Numbered from the stretch's first letter, positions 54,104 through 63,651 are shown. The stretch is DNA of 64,000 bases from Algoriphagus iocasae (GCF_014206875.1 NZ_JACIJO010000002.1:1524126-1588125); one strand, 5' to 3'. Made by a program: numbers and translations. Notes: generated by a model from the letters alone, not told the origin.

Positions 54104-54556
54104 TTAAGGTTGAATGGGTTTTTCTATTACCCACTCAAATACTTCCCCATCTTCCGGATCTATTACTACTCCTAGATTAGTAAATCCATTTTTCCTTAGT
54201 ATAGAGCAAGAAGAAGATTCAACTGGTAAAGTTCTGGCAGTGATAAGGACTGAAGGATCTGAATTTTGAGCGATAGAAACCAACTCATTGCAAATGGCTG
54301 TGCCAATTCCTTTTCCTTCATGCATTCCAAAAGTATGGTAGGCAATTTCAATTTTCCCATTATTAGGAACTCCTTTAAAACCTCCTGTGCCTACTGGATT
54401 TTTATTCTCATCTACTGCAAAATAACCAACCCAAGGAAAGTTATACCCGATTTTCTGGTAGTAATCCATCATTGCATCTATGATCGGAGGGCAGTCTTGG
54501 GCTTCAAGAAATGAGGAGTTTTCCTCCAAAGAATTTGAAATTGGGATTAGCTTCAC
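54104..54556 (-). CDS. GNAT family N-acetyltransferase
   Basis: A 150-aa protein of the RimJ/RimL-like GNAT group. The acetyl-CoA loop is HEGKGIGTAICNEL, preceded by VGTGGFKG and KIEIAYHTF (strand 4), and followed by SILRKNGFTNLG. Substrate unknown. It lies between the oxidoreductase pair and a small hypothetical gene. Confidence 0.85.
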   Translation of the reverse strand: MKLIPISNSLEENSSFLEAQDCPPIIDAMMDYYQKIGYNFPWVGYFAVDENKNPVGTGGFKGVPNNGKIEIAYHTFGMHEGKGIGTAICNELVSIAQNSDPSVLITARTLPVESSSCSILRKNGFTNLGVVIDPEDGEVFEWVIEKPIQP

Positions 54557-54612
54557 GGATTTGAAAAGTAGATAGAATTCTAAAATAAAAACCAGAAAGC
54601 CAATTTGTAAAT

Positions 54613-55185
54613 TTATCTTTTATTATAAAGAGCAACCATTTCTGGAATATTGCTGTCAAATTCTTTATTAAGAAATCGACTCATTAATTCCGGTTGATCT
54701 GCGATTAATAATGAAATTTCCTCTCTTTGTTTATTGATATTATAGATTCCTAAAAAATCTGACCCGTCCTTGGAGAGAACGAAGTGTTCCTTATTATAAA
54801 TGAAAAAACCATCACTCACGCGACTTTGATGCTGGTATAAATTTAGGTCACCTGTTTTAATCACTTTGGCAAAATCCTTTTCAAATTCTCCATTGATGTG
54901 ATTTACTTTTATGTTTTTGACTACGGTAAAACTATCTTGATCCACTACAAAAGATCTTATATCCTCTACTGAAATAATTTCTGAAGACGAATTTTCATCT
55001 GGTTTGAAAACAATTCTAGTAGTTTTCTTTTTGAAACTTGTATAGTCAGATTTTTTGAGTTTTATAAGCCCTTCGACCTTTTCTCCAGTTTTGGAAAAAT
55101 AGTAACCAGCCTCAAAATCAGTATTTGTTTTGGAAGGGGCAATTAACAATAAGGAAGAGAGAAGAATGAAAAATTGTGCAGTCAT
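54613..55185 (-). CDS. Secreted protein of unknown function
   Basis: A 190-aa protein with an N-terminal hydrophobic signal (about residues 1-20). The mature part has GYYFSKTGEKVEGLIKL, a beta-rich pattern reminiscent of Bacteroidota proteins that begin 'GYYIxxxGdtixG.I', which I cannot assign to a characterised function. Many charged residues and no cysteines follow. It is a single gene. Confidence 0.6.
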   Translation of the reverse strand: MTAQFFILLSSLLLIAPSKTNTDFEAGYYFSKTGEKVEGLIKLKKSDYTSFKKKTTRIVFKPDENSSSEIISVEDIRSFVVDQDSFTVVKNIKVNHINGEFEKDFAKVIKTGDLNLYQHQSRVSDGFFIYNKEHFVLSKDGSDFLGIYNINKQREEISLLIADQPELMSRFLNKEFDSNIPEMVALYNKR

Positions 55186-55261
55186 GGCTTAGATAAATTT
55201 GAAACTACCTTTAAAGTACAAAATATATTTAAGTTTCCAATGCAAATTATTGATGATGAAG

Positions 55262-55723
55262 CTATTTAGCTAGCCAGTTGAGTTGCTTTCCGTTTTCGGC
55301 GGCCTCTTTGTCTTTCTGGTTCCCAACAGCTATTCCGATAGCCATACCAATCGGTAGACCGATTCCTAAAAATGCCATGTTCCCTAATGTGGTACCAAAT
55401 ACCACTCCCATAGGTAATCCAAAAACAGACATGCCGATGGCCAACCATTGAGTCTGGAAATGATTTTTTGGTACTATCCCAAGCTCTTTCTCAAGCAGTT
55501 TTAGAATAGATGCCTGTGCTGCTTTCATCTGCTTGATCAATTGGGGATCTGTTCCGCTGAATTCATTGACACCAGCAATAATTTCATTAATCTGGGATTC
55601 TACCGATTCAGGGATTTCTTTTTCTCCGATGGCAATCAAAAGAGTGCTCAAGTTATGGGCTGCTTTGGCGAGTTTTGGGTTTTGCTCGAAGGAGTCAAGA
55701 AAATTTAAAGTGGATAAGGCCAT
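55262..55723 (-). CDS. Protein with C-terminal glycine-rich membrane segment
   Basis: A 153-aa protein. The first 95 residues are predicted helical and soluble. A Gly-rich hydrophobic stretch (about 96-135: GMSVFGLPMGVVFGTTLG, GIGLPIGMAIGIAVG) then resembles glycine-zipper membrane hairpins. No known family recognised. Confidence 0.55.
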   Translation of the reverse strand: MALSTLNFLDSFEQNPKLAKAAHNLSTLLIAIGEKEIPESVESQINEIIAGVNEFSGTDPQLIKQMKAAQASILKLLEKELGIVPKNHFQTQWLAIGMSVFGLPMGVVFGTTLGNMAFLGIGLPIGMAIGIAVGNQKDKEAAENGKQLNWLAK

Positions 55724-55747
55724 GAAATAAAGTTAAAAAAAGATTTT

Positions 55748-56080
55748 CTAGAATAAACCCCAGTAAGACTCTATTGATGTCAAAACAATTATTGACCATA
55801 GGATAGAAATTAGAGCATTTATTCCATTGATCCAAAGATAGGTTCGATTATGTTGATGTTTGTTTTTGAGGGATGATATAGCTGGAATAATAAAAAGGTG
55901 TGAAATAATTTGAAAGGGGAGTAGCAAAATTCCAAATGAAAAAGGACCTCCTCCAGTCTTGAAAATTAAAAAAGTTAAGGGGATGAAAATGAATGTATTG
56001 GATAAGGTTATAACTCCTGAAAAAATGAAATTCAGAATTTTTATAGAATGATGATCTTTAGGGATTACATTTTTATTCAA
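55748..56080 (-). CDS. Small membrane protein, unknown function
   Basis: A 110-aa protein with three hydrophobic helices (about residues 15-38, 48-68 and 85-104) and a basic loop KNKHQHNR. It starts 11 bases after the stop of the Ldh-family gene on the same strand, so it may be co-transcribed. No family recognised. Confidence 0.5.
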   Translation of the reverse strand: MNKNVIPKDHHSIKILNFIFSGVITLSNTFIFIPLTFLIFKTGGGPFSFGILLLPFQIISHLFIIPAISSLKNKHQHNRTYLWINGINALISILWSIIVLTSIESYWGLF

Positions 56081-56091
56081 TGTTTTTTTAC

Positions 56092-57162
56092 TTAAAACTT
56101 GACCCCGAATCGCTCTCCCAATTCTGTCAAATCTTTCACAACCGGATCCAGCAATGGAATTCCCTCTTTCATGCGAATAGCTTCCAATTCCCGCTCAGGA
56201 TCTCCAGGGATCAAAACTTTTTCATTTCCAGGCGTTGGTTTGGCAGCTCGGAATCTTGTGATCCAGTTGTCCATATGAGATTTAAATTCATCTGCCGGAC
56301 GGAATGCGTCTACTCGCATGGCTCCAAAGAAATGACCGATTCCTTCTCCAACAGGATTTGGATCTGGCTCTAAGAATGCCACAAAAGGTGGTACCCATGG
56401 ACCGTAATTGGCTCCGGAAAGTACTGCTGAAAAAATATCTACGATAGACCCTAAAGCATAACCTTTGTGGGAACCATGTTCTCTATCACCACCCAGCGGA
56501 AGTAATGCTCCACCGTCTTTTACTCCATTTGCTGATGTGGTTGGATTTCCTTCTTTGTCCTGAACCCATCCGGTAGGTGTATCCAAACCTTTTCTTTGAA
56601 GGATTTCCAATTTCCCATTTGCTGCTGTGGTAGTTGCCATGTCTGCTACGAATGCAGGTTGATCTTTGGCAGGAATAGCAACTGAAATTGGATTGGTTCC
56701 CAATAATCTTTCTTGGGAAAAAGTCGGAGCTACCAAAGGACTGGCATTGGTTAAGGAAATCCCGATCATATCATGCGCAAGTGCCTGCATTGCATGATAA
56801 CCAGCGATTCCGTAATGGTTTGAATTTTTTACTGAAACCCAACCTGTACCCGCGATTTTTGCTTTTTCGATGGCAACCTGCATTGCATAAGGTGCTACCA
56901 CTAAACCTAAACCTCCATCTCCATCTACTACAGCTGTGGAGGGAGTTTCATGAACTACACGGATATTGGGTTTTGCATTAATCCTTCCCTTTTCCCACAA
57001 CCTCACATAACCAGAAAGTCTGGCTACGCCATGGCTATCGACTCCGCGAAGATCTGCAGAAAGCAAAACTTCTGTGGCAGTTTTAGCTTGGTCTTCCGGG
57101 CAACCGATCTTGATCAGCATCCCAAAAGTGAAATCTCGAAGTTCTTCGTAAGAAAAGTTCAT
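56092..57162 (-). CDS. Ldh family oxidoreductase (malate/lactate/ureidoglycolate type)
   Basis: NAD(P)H-dependent 2-hydroxyacid dehydrogenase of the YlbC/MdhA type, distinct from classical Rossmann LDHs. Diagnostic blocks are ADLRGVDSHGVARLSGYV (catalytic His), VDGDGGLGLVVAPYAM, SNHYGIAGYHAM and DMATTTAANGKLE. The 356-aa length is normal. Substrate specificity within the family (malate, sulfolactate, ureidoglycolate) cannot be told from sequence here. Confidence 0.9.
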   Translation of the reverse strand: MNFSYEELRDFTFGMLIKIGCPEDQAKTATEVLLSADLRGVDSHGVARLSGYVRLWEKGRINAKPNIRVVHETPSTAVVDGDGGLGLVVAPYAMQVAIEKAKIAGTGWVSVKNSNHYGIAGYHAMQALAHDMIGISLTNASPLVAPTFSQERLLGTNPISVAIPAKDQPAFVADMATTTAANGKLEILQRKGLDTPTGWVQDKEGNPTTSANGVKDGGALLPLGGDREHGSHKGYALGSIVDIFSAVLSGANYGPWVPPFVAFLEPDPNPVGEGIGHFFGAMRVDAFRPADEFKSHMDNWITRFRAAKPTPGNEKVLIPGDPERELEAIRMKEGIPLLDPVVKDLTELGERFGVKF

Positions 57163-57238
57163 GATAATAAGATTTTAACTCAGCCCCAGAAAGGCTGATG
57201 TTCAATTCAAGAATAAGTATTTAGTGAAACTGGCTGAC

Positions 57239-58180
57239 TTAGATAGTCACCTTTTGTTTCATTACTCTGGAAATTGCCCCTTCTTTAAGGGCGTAGTGAG
57301 AGCAGGTCATGGATTTGACAGGCACATACCGTAGAATAAATTCGATCAAGCTTGATGCCACGACAATCATATCCACACGCATCGGAATCATACCAGGGAT
57401 TAGCAAACGTTCCTCTTTGTTTTTTGATAAAAGCATTTGATGGATTTTTTCAAATTCATCAACAGGAAGTTCAAAGACATGCTGACCTGTAAGCTTGCAC
57501 TGAAGCATGGACTCAAAGTAAATGTCAGTTAGAGTGTCAAAGGTACCCGATGCACCTACCAGTCCAGTAGGTTTATATTTCTCAATTGCCTCCAAAAGGG
57601 GAGCAAGCTTGATTTGTAAATAGTCTTCTAGTTTGGCTATTTCCTCAGGAAGGATTGGGTCATGATAATGGAAAAGCTCCAATAAACGCTGTCCACCAAT
57701 TTCAAAACTTTGCTTCCAAAAAACTTCCTGTGAAGTCCCGATGATAAATTCTACTGATCCACCACCAATGTCCATCATTAATTCGATCTGACCATTGAGC
57801 GATCCGGATAGGCAAATTCCTTCATAAATCATCTGAGCCTCTTCCTCTCCAGAGATGACTTGAATGGAGATCCCAATATCTTCTTTCACTTTCTGAACGA
57901 AAGCCAATCCGTTTTCTGCGTTTCTGACAGCACTGGTCGCAAAAGCAAAAACCTGATCGATATGTTCACCATCAATCAGGTTTTTAAAATGTTTTAAAGT
58001 ATGGAAAGCTCTTTTTTGAGCATCTTCTGCGAGTTGATTTTGGTTGATCCCACCTTTTCCCAGCTTTACAGGGATTTTTTCCTTGTAAATCGTCTTGAAT
58101 CCGGACTCGTTCAATTCTACCAATAACAAATGAAATGTATTGGTCCCCATATCTATTACCGCCGCCTTTCGGGTACTCAT
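57239..58180 (-). CDS. Ppx/GppA family phosphatase
   Basis: Exopolyphosphatase / guanosine pentaphosphatase family with the actin-like ATPase fold. Phosphate loops are IDMGTNTFHLLLVE and MDIGGGSVEFIIG, with VISGEEEAQMIYEG between. At 313 aa it is the short form without the C-terminal HD-like domain of GppA/Ppx. It may act on polyphosphate or pppGpp. It is divergent from the acyl-CoA carboxylase gene. Confidence 0.92.
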   Translation of the reverse strand: MSTRKAAVIDMGTNTFHLLLVELNESGFKTIYKEKIPVKLGKGGINQNQLAEDAQKRAFHTLKHFKNLIDGEHIDQVFAFATSAVRNAENGLAFVQKVKEDIGISIQVISGEEEAQMIYEGICLSGSLNGQIELMMDIGGGSVEFIIGTSQEVFWKQSFEIGGQRLLELFHYHDPILPEEIAKLEDYLQIKLAPLLEAIEKYKPTGLVGASGTFDTLTDIYFESMLQCKLTGQHVFELPVDEFEKIHQMLLSKNKEERLLIPGMIPMRVDMIVVASSLIEFILRYVPVKSMTCSHYALKEGAISRVMKQKVTI

Positions 58181-58356
58181 ATGCTGCCAATTTTTTGGAT
58201 GGGCGAATATAGAAAGTTATTTGAAATGAGCCCTTTTCATTGAGATTTTATTGAATGTTTTTTTTGTGACTTATTGGTAGGTAGAAATTTAGATGAAAAT
58301 TTTCGGACGAATTTTGATCTTTTTCCTCCTTATGGCAATTCCTTTCCAGTTCTAAA

Positions 58357-58387
58357 TTTCCTTCACCCAAAAAGCCTATTATATTTG
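58357..58387 (+). promoter_or_regulatory. Promoter of the acyl-CoA carboxylase beta gene
   Basis: The -7 box TATATTTG (58380-58387) matches consensus, with TTTC (58357-58360) 19 bases upstream as a -33 element. The start codon follows after a leader of about 15 nt, which rules out the in-frame extension from 58274. Confidence 0.6.
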
Positions 58388-58408
58388 AATGAATCTAAAA
58401 ATGAGTTC

Positions 58409-59992
58409 ATGGATCAATCGAATAAACCCAATTATACTTTGCCCGGAATAGAAGGGAAGATTAAGCTACTAAATGAGAAAAATAAAGAGGCCTTACTTGG
58501 TGGTGGAGAGAAAAGGATAGAAGCACAGCATAAAAAAGGAAAGTTAACAGCCCGTGAGCGGGTTGAACTGCTGATGGATGAGGGCACTTTTCAGGAAATC
58601 GACAAATTCGTCATACATCGGGCCAAAGATTTTGGACTGGATAAAGAGCATTATCTTGGAGATGGAGTCATCACCGGCTATGGAGAAGTAAATGGTCGTT
58701 TGGTGTATGTGTTTTCTCAGGACTTTACTGTGTTTGGAGGGTCTCTTTCAGAAACCCACGCAGAGAAAATCTGTAAAATCATGGATATGGCCATGAAAAA
58801 TGGCGCGCCTGTGATTGGTTTGAATGACTCAGGTGGAGCAAGAATCCAAGAAGGGGTAAACTCTCTAGGTGGTTATGCAGATATTTTTTATAGGAATACT
58901 CTAGCTTCTGGAGTGGTACCACAAATTTCTGCAATCATGGGGCCATGTGCCGGTGGAGCAGTTTATTCTCCTGCAATTACAGACTTCATTTTGATGGTAG
59001 AGAACACTTCTTATATGTTTGTTACCGGTCCAAATGTAGTGAAGACAGTTACCCAAGAGAATGTATCTGCTGAGGAATTGGGAGGGGCTTCGGCACATAG
59101 TACCAAAAGTGGAGTGACTCATTTTGCCTGCGCAAATGAGCTGGAATGCATCCAGCATATAAAAAAGATTTTGAGCTATATGCCTCAAAACTGCGAGGAA
59201 ATTGCTCCGGTTTATCCTTATGAGATTTTGGAGGATGAAAGCAGAGAGGTTTTGGATTCTCTGATTCCAGAAAACCCAAATCATCCTTATGATATTCGTG
59301 ATGCGGTGAAAGGGATTGTGGATGAAGATTCCTTTTTGGAAGTGCATGAAAATTATGCAGATAATATCGTTGTCGGTTTTGCTAGGATAGCGGGTAGGAG
59401 TATTGGTGTGGTAGGGAATCAACCACAATCAATGGCAGGAGTTTTGGATAATGATGCATCTGTGAAAGCAGCAAGATTCGTTAGAACCTGTGATAGTTTT
59501 AATGTGCCGCTTTTGGTTTTAGTAGATGTGCCGGGATTTTTGCCAGGTACAGATCAGGAATGGAATGGCATTATTTCCAATGGAGCAAAATTGCTTTATG
59601 CTTTTTCAGAGGCTACTGTACCTAGAATTACTGTAATTACCAGAAAAGCTTATGGTGGAGCTTATGACGTAATGAATTCGAAACACATCGGAGCGGATCT
59701 GAATTTTGCTTGGCCAACAGCAGAAATTGCTGTGATGGGAGCAAAAGGGGCTGCGGAGATTATTTTCAAAAAGGAAATTGCGGAAGCAGAAGATCCAGAA
59801 GCGAAGCTTCAGGAAAAAGTGGATGAATACACAGCTAAATTTGCTAATCCATATCGAGCAGCGCATCGAGGATTCATAGACGAAGTTGTTATGCCTTCGG
59901 AAACCAGAATTAAGTTGATCAAAGCTTTCAAAATGTTGGAAAATAAAGTGGATAAAATCCCGAGGAAGAAGCATGGGAATATCCCTTTGTAA
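58409..59992 (+). CDS. Acyl-CoA carboxylase beta (carboxyltransferase) subunit
   Basis: Carboxyltransferase of a biotin-dependent acyl-CoA carboxylase, probably propionyl-CoA type. Blocks include [35 protein letters not shown] and [13 protein letters not shown], spanning both crotonase-like halves. From ATG 58409 it is 527 aa, matching the family. The biotin carboxylase and carrier subunits are not nearby, so the partner must be encoded elsewhere. Confidence 0.93.
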   Translation: MDQSNKPNYTLPGIEGKIKLLNEKNKEALLGGGEKRIEAQHKKGKLTARERVELLMDEGTFQEIDKFVIHRAKDFGLDKEHYLGDGVITGYGEVNGRLVYVFSQDFTVFGGSLSETHAEKICKIMDMAMKNGAPVIGLNDSGGARIQEGVNSLGGYADIFYRNTLASGVVPQISAIMGPCAGGAVYSPAITDFILMVENTSYMFVTGPNVVKTVTQENVSAEELGGASAHSTKSGVTHFACANELECIQHIKKILSYMPQNCEEIAPVYPYEILEDESREVLDSLIPENPNHPYDIRDAVKGIVDEDSFLEVHENYADNIVVGFARIAGRSIGVVGNQPQSMAGVLDNDASVKAARFVRTCDSFNVPLLVLVDVPGFLPGTDQEWNGIISNGAKLLYAFSEATVPRITVITRKAYGGAYDVMNSKHIGADLNFAWPTAEIAVMGAKGAAEIIFKKEIAEAEDPEAKLQEKVDEYTAKFANPYRAAHRGFIDEVVMPSETRIKLIKAFKMLENKVDKIPRKKHGNIPL

Positions 59993-60067
59993 AAGGATTA
60001 ATGATTGCTTTCGTAAAGGCAAAAACATTTCAAGAAAAAGCAAGAATTTAAATTGATAAATAACTTA

Positions 60068-60099
60068 CCCGAACTTCGAAGTGAGTTCTGAAGTTTGGG
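60068..60099 (+). other. Hairpin upstream of the M42 peptidase gene
   Basis: CCCGAACTTC (60068-60077) pairs with GAAGTTTGGG (60090-60099), with one G-U pair and a 12-base loop. No T run follows, so it is not a simple terminator. It lies 13 bases before the M42 ATG. It may be a dispersed intergenic repeat or a 5'-UTR structure. Confidence 0.4.
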
Positions 60100-60111
60100 A
60101 ATAAAAATATT

Positions 60112-61194
60112 ATGAGCGACAAAATCACTAAAGAGGAAAAAGCATTTCTCACAAAATATCTCAACAATGCCTCGCCTACTGGTTTTGAGGCTTCAGGGCA
60201 ACAGATTTGGTTAGATTATATTAAGCCATTCGTCGATGATTATTTCACTGATAATTATGGAACCGCGGTTGCAGTAATCAATCCTGAGTCTGAATACAAA
60301 GTTGTAATCGAAGCACATGCTGATGAAATCAGTTGGTTTGTCAGCTATATCAAAGATGATGGATATATATATGTAAGACGAAATGGTGGATCCGATCATA
60401 TGATCGCTCCATCCATGCGTGTAAACATCCACACTGATAAAGGAATGGTTCCTGGAGTTTTCGGTTGGCCGGCAATTCACGTTCGAAAGGATGGGAAAGA
60501 AGACACTCCTACTTTGGATAATATATTCATCGATGTTGGAGCTAGAACAAAAGCTGAAGTGGAAGAATTGGGAATTCATGTCGGTTGTGTGATCACCTTT
60601 AAAGATGAGTTGACCGAATTGAATGGTAAATTCTACTCTGGAAGAGCCTTGGATAATCGAATAGGTGGATTTATGATTGCCCAAGTGGCGAAAAAAGTAA
60701 AAGAGTCAGGTAAAAAGTTGCCTTTTGGTCTATATGTAGTGAATGCTGTTCAGGAAGAAATTGGGTTGAGAGGTGCTCAAATGATTGCTGCCAAAATCAA
60801 ACCTAATGCAGCAATCATCACAGATGTGTGTCATGATACTACGGCTCCTTTATATAATAAGGTAACAAGTGGAGATTTCACAGCTGGTAAAGGACCTGTG
60901 TTGACTTACGGTGCTTCTGTGCATAAAAAGTTACTTGATTTGATTATCGATACTGCGAAGAAGAAAGAGATTCCGTTTCAGAGATCTGCGGCTTCAAGAG
61001 TTACAGGAACTGACACAGATGCATTTGCCTATTCAAACGAGGGAGTCCCTTCTGCCTTGATTTCACTTCCTTTGAAATACATGCATACTACTGTCGAGAC
61101 AGCTAGCAAAGAGGATATTGTCCAAGTGATTAATTTGATGTACGAATTCCTTTTGGACTTTGATCCGACTTTTGATTTTAGATATATCAAGTGA
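60112..61194 (+). CDS. M42 family metallopeptidase (glutamyl aminopeptidase type)
   Basis: Cytosolic di-metal aminopeptidase of the TET/FrvX type. Metal ligand blocks are VIEAHADEISWFV, SGRALDNRIGGF, NAVQEEIGLRGA (catalytic Glu pair), IITDVCHDTTAP and MHTTVETASKED. The 360-aa length is normal. Its own terminator follows. Such peptidases finish oligopeptide breakdown; exact specificity (acidic or hydrophobic) is not evident. Confidence 0.93.
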   Translation: MSDKITKEEKAFLTKYLNNASPTGFEASGQQIWLDYIKPFVDDYFTDNYGTAVAVINPESEYKVVIEAHADEISWFVSYIKDDGYIYVRRNGGSDHMIAPSMRVNIHTDKGMVPGVFGWPAIHVRKDGKEDTPTLDNIFIDVGARTKAEVEELGIHVGCVITFKDELTELNGKFYSGRALDNRIGGFMIAQVAKKVKESGKKLPFGLYVVNAVQEEIGLRGAQMIAAKIKPNAAIITDVCHDTTAPLYNKVTSGDFTAGKGPVLTYGASVHKKLLDLIIDTAKKKEIPFQRSAASRVTGTDTDAFAYSNEGVPSALISLPLKYMHTTVETASKEDIVQVINLMYEFLLDFDPTFDFRYIK

Positions 61195-61206
61195 TCCACT
61201 GACGAA

Positions 61207-61246
61207 TGTTCCTATGAGAGTAATTTCATAGGAATATTTTTTTTAC
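61207..61246 (+). terminator. Terminator after the M42 peptidase gene
   Basis: TTCCTATGA (61209-61217) pairs perfectly with TCATAGGAA (61226-61234), followed by a run of eight T. It ends 5 bases before the next start codon, so it could also act as an attenuator of that gene if read through. Confidence 0.82.
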
Positions 61247-61250
61247 TCTC

Positions 61251-62021
61251 ATGTATTTTTCTGACCAGCTCAATCGCAAAATTTTTATTCCTACTCCTCC
61301 CAAAAGGATCATTTCATTGGTTCCATCACAAACCGAACTTTTGGTGGATTTAGGTTTAGAAGATAGAATCGTAGGAGTTACTAAGTTTTGCATTCATCCC
61401 TCTTCGCTTCGCAAAGCCAAGACCATTGTCGGTGGTACTAAGAATTACCGAATGGATATAATTGAATCTTTAAAACCTGATTTGATTATTGGGAATAAAG
61501 AGGAAAATGAAAAAGAAGGGGTTGAGGAATTGATGGAAAAGTATCCTGTTTGGATGAGTGATATTTATTCTGTCCAGGACAGCATGGATATGATTCAAAA
61601 GCTTGGAGAAATCCTGGGTGTCCAAGAAAAGTCAAAGGAGATTGTTGATCAATTATCTGTTGACTTTACTACTCCATTAACAAAAAAAGGAACTTGCATC
61701 TATTTGATTTGGAATGATCCTATGATGGTAGTGGGAAAGCATACCTTTATTGATGAAATGCTCAGCTTTTCGGGATTTAAAAATATGATTAAGGAGAAAA
61801 GATATCCCTCTTTGACCGATCATGATCTAGAAAATCTAAAACCAGAGTTTATATTATTGAGCTCTGAGCCATTTCCATTTAAGCAGAAACATTTGGATGA
61901 ATTTCAAAATAAATTCCCAAAAGCCCACGTATGTTTAGTTGACGGGGAATATTTCTCTTGGTACGGGAGTAGATTATTGGTAGCTAAAAAATACTTTATT
62001 GAGACTTTTGAAGAAGAGTGA
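61251..62021 (+). CDS. BtuF-like helical-backbone metal receptor without signal peptide
   Basis: A 256-aa protein of the class III periplasmic binding fold (BtuF/FhuD-like): PPKRIISLVPSQTELLVDLGLEDRIVGVT, IIESLKPDLIIGNKEEN and LENLKPEFILLSSEPFPF are the usual blocks. Unlike BtuF it has no signal peptide: the mature fold begins at once (MYFSDQLNRKIFIP). No permease or ATPase gene is adjacent. Cytosolic location is inferred. The ligand may be a corrinoid, siderophore or something else. Confidence 0.82.
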   Translation: MYFSDQLNRKIFIPTPPKRIISLVPSQTELLVDLGLEDRIVGVTKFCIHPSSLRKAKTIVGGTKNYRMDIIESLKPDLIIGNKEENEKEGVEELMEKYPVWMSDIYSVQDSMDMIQKLGEILGVQEKSKEIVDQLSVDFTTPLTKKGTCIYLIWNDPMMVVGKHTFIDEMLSFSGFKNMIKEKRYPSLTDHDLENLKPEFILLSSEPFPFKQKHLDEFQNKFPKAHVCLVDGEYFSWYGSRLLVAKKYFIETFEEE

Positions 62022-62140
62022 TAATTAGGAAGAAAGCCACTCATGAAAAAATCGGTTTTCTAAAATAACTTATTTAAAAATTTCAATTAACTTTTGACTC
62101 TAATTAGAATAGAAACATATAAACGAAATAAATATTTAAA

Positions 62141-62902
62141 ATGAAGAACACAAGATTAGCCTGGATAGCTCTGATTGGTTTGGCTGTGGCCTGCGGACCA
62201 AAGCCTGCTGAAGAAACAGCTGAAGTAGAAGTTGTGGAGGAAGTAGTCGTTCCTGATAACACACTTTCTGAAGAGGAAAAAGCTGGAGGATGGATGCTAT
62301 TATTTGACGGCGAGGATCCTTCAGGATGGAGAGCATTTAATGGAGATTCTTTCCCTGAAGGTTGGACAATAGAAGATGGTGCTTTAAAAGCCTTGGGTAA
62401 AGGAGGAGATATTGGTGGTGACATCGTTTTTGGTCCTATGGAGTTTGAGGAGTTTGAGTTAGAATGGGATTGGAAAATTTCTCCAGGTGGAAACAGTGGA
62501 GTGCTTTACCATGTGGTAGAAGATCCAAAATACCATGCTCCGTACGAGACAGGACCAGAATACCAAGTGATCGATCAATTGGGTTTTCCTGATCCTTTGG
62601 AAAAATGGCAGTCCATTGGCGCAGATTACGCTATGACCGAGCCTGATTATGAAGGTGCTGTGAAGCCAGCAGGTGAATGGAATCATTCAAAAATTGTTTT
62701 TTCCGAAAAAGGGTCCAGTTATTGGTTGAATGGAAAGAAGACTGTAGAGTTCGTTCCTTATTCAGAAGAATGGACAGCTGCACGTAATTCAGGAAAATGG
62801 AATGATTATCCGGATTATGCGATTTCTAAAAAAGGATTGATTTCACTTCAAGATCACGGTGCGGTGACTTGGTTTAAAAATATTAAAATTAAAACACTAT
62901 GA
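62141..62902 (+). CDS. DUF1080 lipoprotein (3-keto-disaccharide hydrolase family)
   Basis: A lipoprotein with lipobox AVAC (Cys18) and an acidic linker, then a DUF1080 domain (GGWMLLFDGEDPSGWRAFNG, GGNSGVLYHVVED, LISLQDHGAVTWFKNIKIK). The 253-aa length includes family blocks for a concanavalin-like sandwich. Activity on 3-keto-glycosides is known for the family; the substrate here is inferred only. It overlaps the next DUF1080 gene by 4 bp (ATGA), so the two proteins are coupled. Confidence 0.9.
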   Translation: MKNTRLAWIALIGLAVACGPKPAEETAEVEVVEEVVVPDNTLSEEEKAGGWMLLFDGEDPSGWRAFNGDSFPEGWTIEDGALKALGKGGDIGGDIVFGPMEFEEFELEWDWKISPGGNSGVLYHVVEDPKYHAPYETGPEYQVIDQLGFPDPLEKWQSIGADYAMTEPDYEGAVKPAGEWNHSKIVFSEKGSSYWLNGKKTVEFVPYSEEWTAARNSGKWNDYPDYAISKKGLISLQDHGAVTWFKNIKIKTL

Positions 62903-63495
62903 GAAAACTATTAGTGCTAGCCATTTTGCTGGCGTCTGCGAACTTCACTTTCGCTCAGAAAAAAGAGAAGCTATTTAATGGCAAAGACCTAACTGGTTGG
63001 ACTATTTACGGAACTGAGAAGTGGTATGTGGAGGACGGATTATTGATTTCTGAAAGTGGGCCTGATAAGGGGTATGGATATTTGGGCACCAATGAAAACT
63101 ATGATGATTTTGAAATCACCTTGGAATTCAAGCAGGAAGCTAACGGGAACTCTGGAGTTTTTATCAGATCTACTGTAGATGGCACCAAAGTTTCAGGCTG
63201 GCAAGTAGAAGTTGCACCTCCAGGACATGATACCGGTGGTATTTATGAATCCTACGGTAGAGGTTGGTTGATCAAGCCAGATCCAGAAAAAGATAAATAC
63301 CTGAAGTTTGGAGAATGGAATAAAATGAGGATTGTTGTGAAAGGCGATAATGTCACTTCCTACTTGAATGGACATGAGATGGTAAACTTTACAGATGCTA
63401 AAATTGGAGAAGGAAAAGGTGGAATTTGTCTTCAGATCCACGATGGCGGAGGTATTAAAGTGTATTGGAAGAATATCGTATTGAAAAAGCTATAA
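62899..63495 (+). CDS. Secreted DUF1080 protein (3-keto-disaccharide hydrolase family)
   Basis: A 198-aa exported protein with a signal ending FTFAQ (about residue 20). The DUF1080 domain opens KLFNGKDLTGWTIYG and continues with ANGNSGVFIRSTVDG and GGICLQIHDGGGIKVYWKNI. It overlaps the lipoprotein gene by 4 bp. The pair may act as soluble periplasmic and membrane-anchored versions on related glycosides (inference). A strong terminator follows. Confidence 0.9.
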   Translation: MRKLLVLAILLASANFTFAQKKEKLFNGKDLTGWTIYGTEKWYVEDGLLISESGPDKGYGYLGTNENYDDFEITLEFKQEANGNSGVFIRSTVDGTKVSGWQVEVAPPGHDTGGIYESYGRGWLIKPDPEKDKYLKFGEWNKMRIVVKGDNVTSYLNGHEMVNFTDAKIGEGKGGICLQIHDGGGIKVYWKNIVLKKL

Positions 63496-63516
63496 AGTCA
63501 CCAAATTTATTAGAAG

Positions 63517-63555
63517 ACACCGCCTCAGCTGTCCCAGTTTGAGGCGGTTTTTTTA
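63517..63555 (+). terminator. Terminator after the DUF1080 pair
   Basis: ACCGCCTCA (63519-63527) pairs perfectly with TGAGGCGGT (63540-63548), followed by seven T. It isolates the rRNA promoter region from upstream transcription. Confidence 0.85.
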
Positions 63556-63621
63556 TTTGAAATTTTTCATCTTCAGTTTCAGTGATTTAGGTAAAAGAGA
63601 AAGATTTTTGTGGTTTGAGTA

Positions 63622-63651
63622 TTGTTGTTAAGAAAAATAGGGAGATATTTG
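63622..63651 (+). promoter_or_regulatory. rRNA-operon promoter P1
   Basis: TTG at 63622-63624, then 19 bases, then GATATTTG (63644-63651), one mismatch from the TAnnTTTG consensus. It is followed by GCACTCCC, the same bases that follow P3. Confidence 0.55.

Noticed and set aside
58274..58408. N-terminal extension of the carboxylase beta subunit
   Set aside because: The extension reads through the promoter and has no family match; ATG 58409 gives the normal length.
58901..59428. 175-aa minus-strand ORF
   Set aside because: Fully inside the acyl-CoA carboxylase gene; protein is low-complexity and unlike any family.
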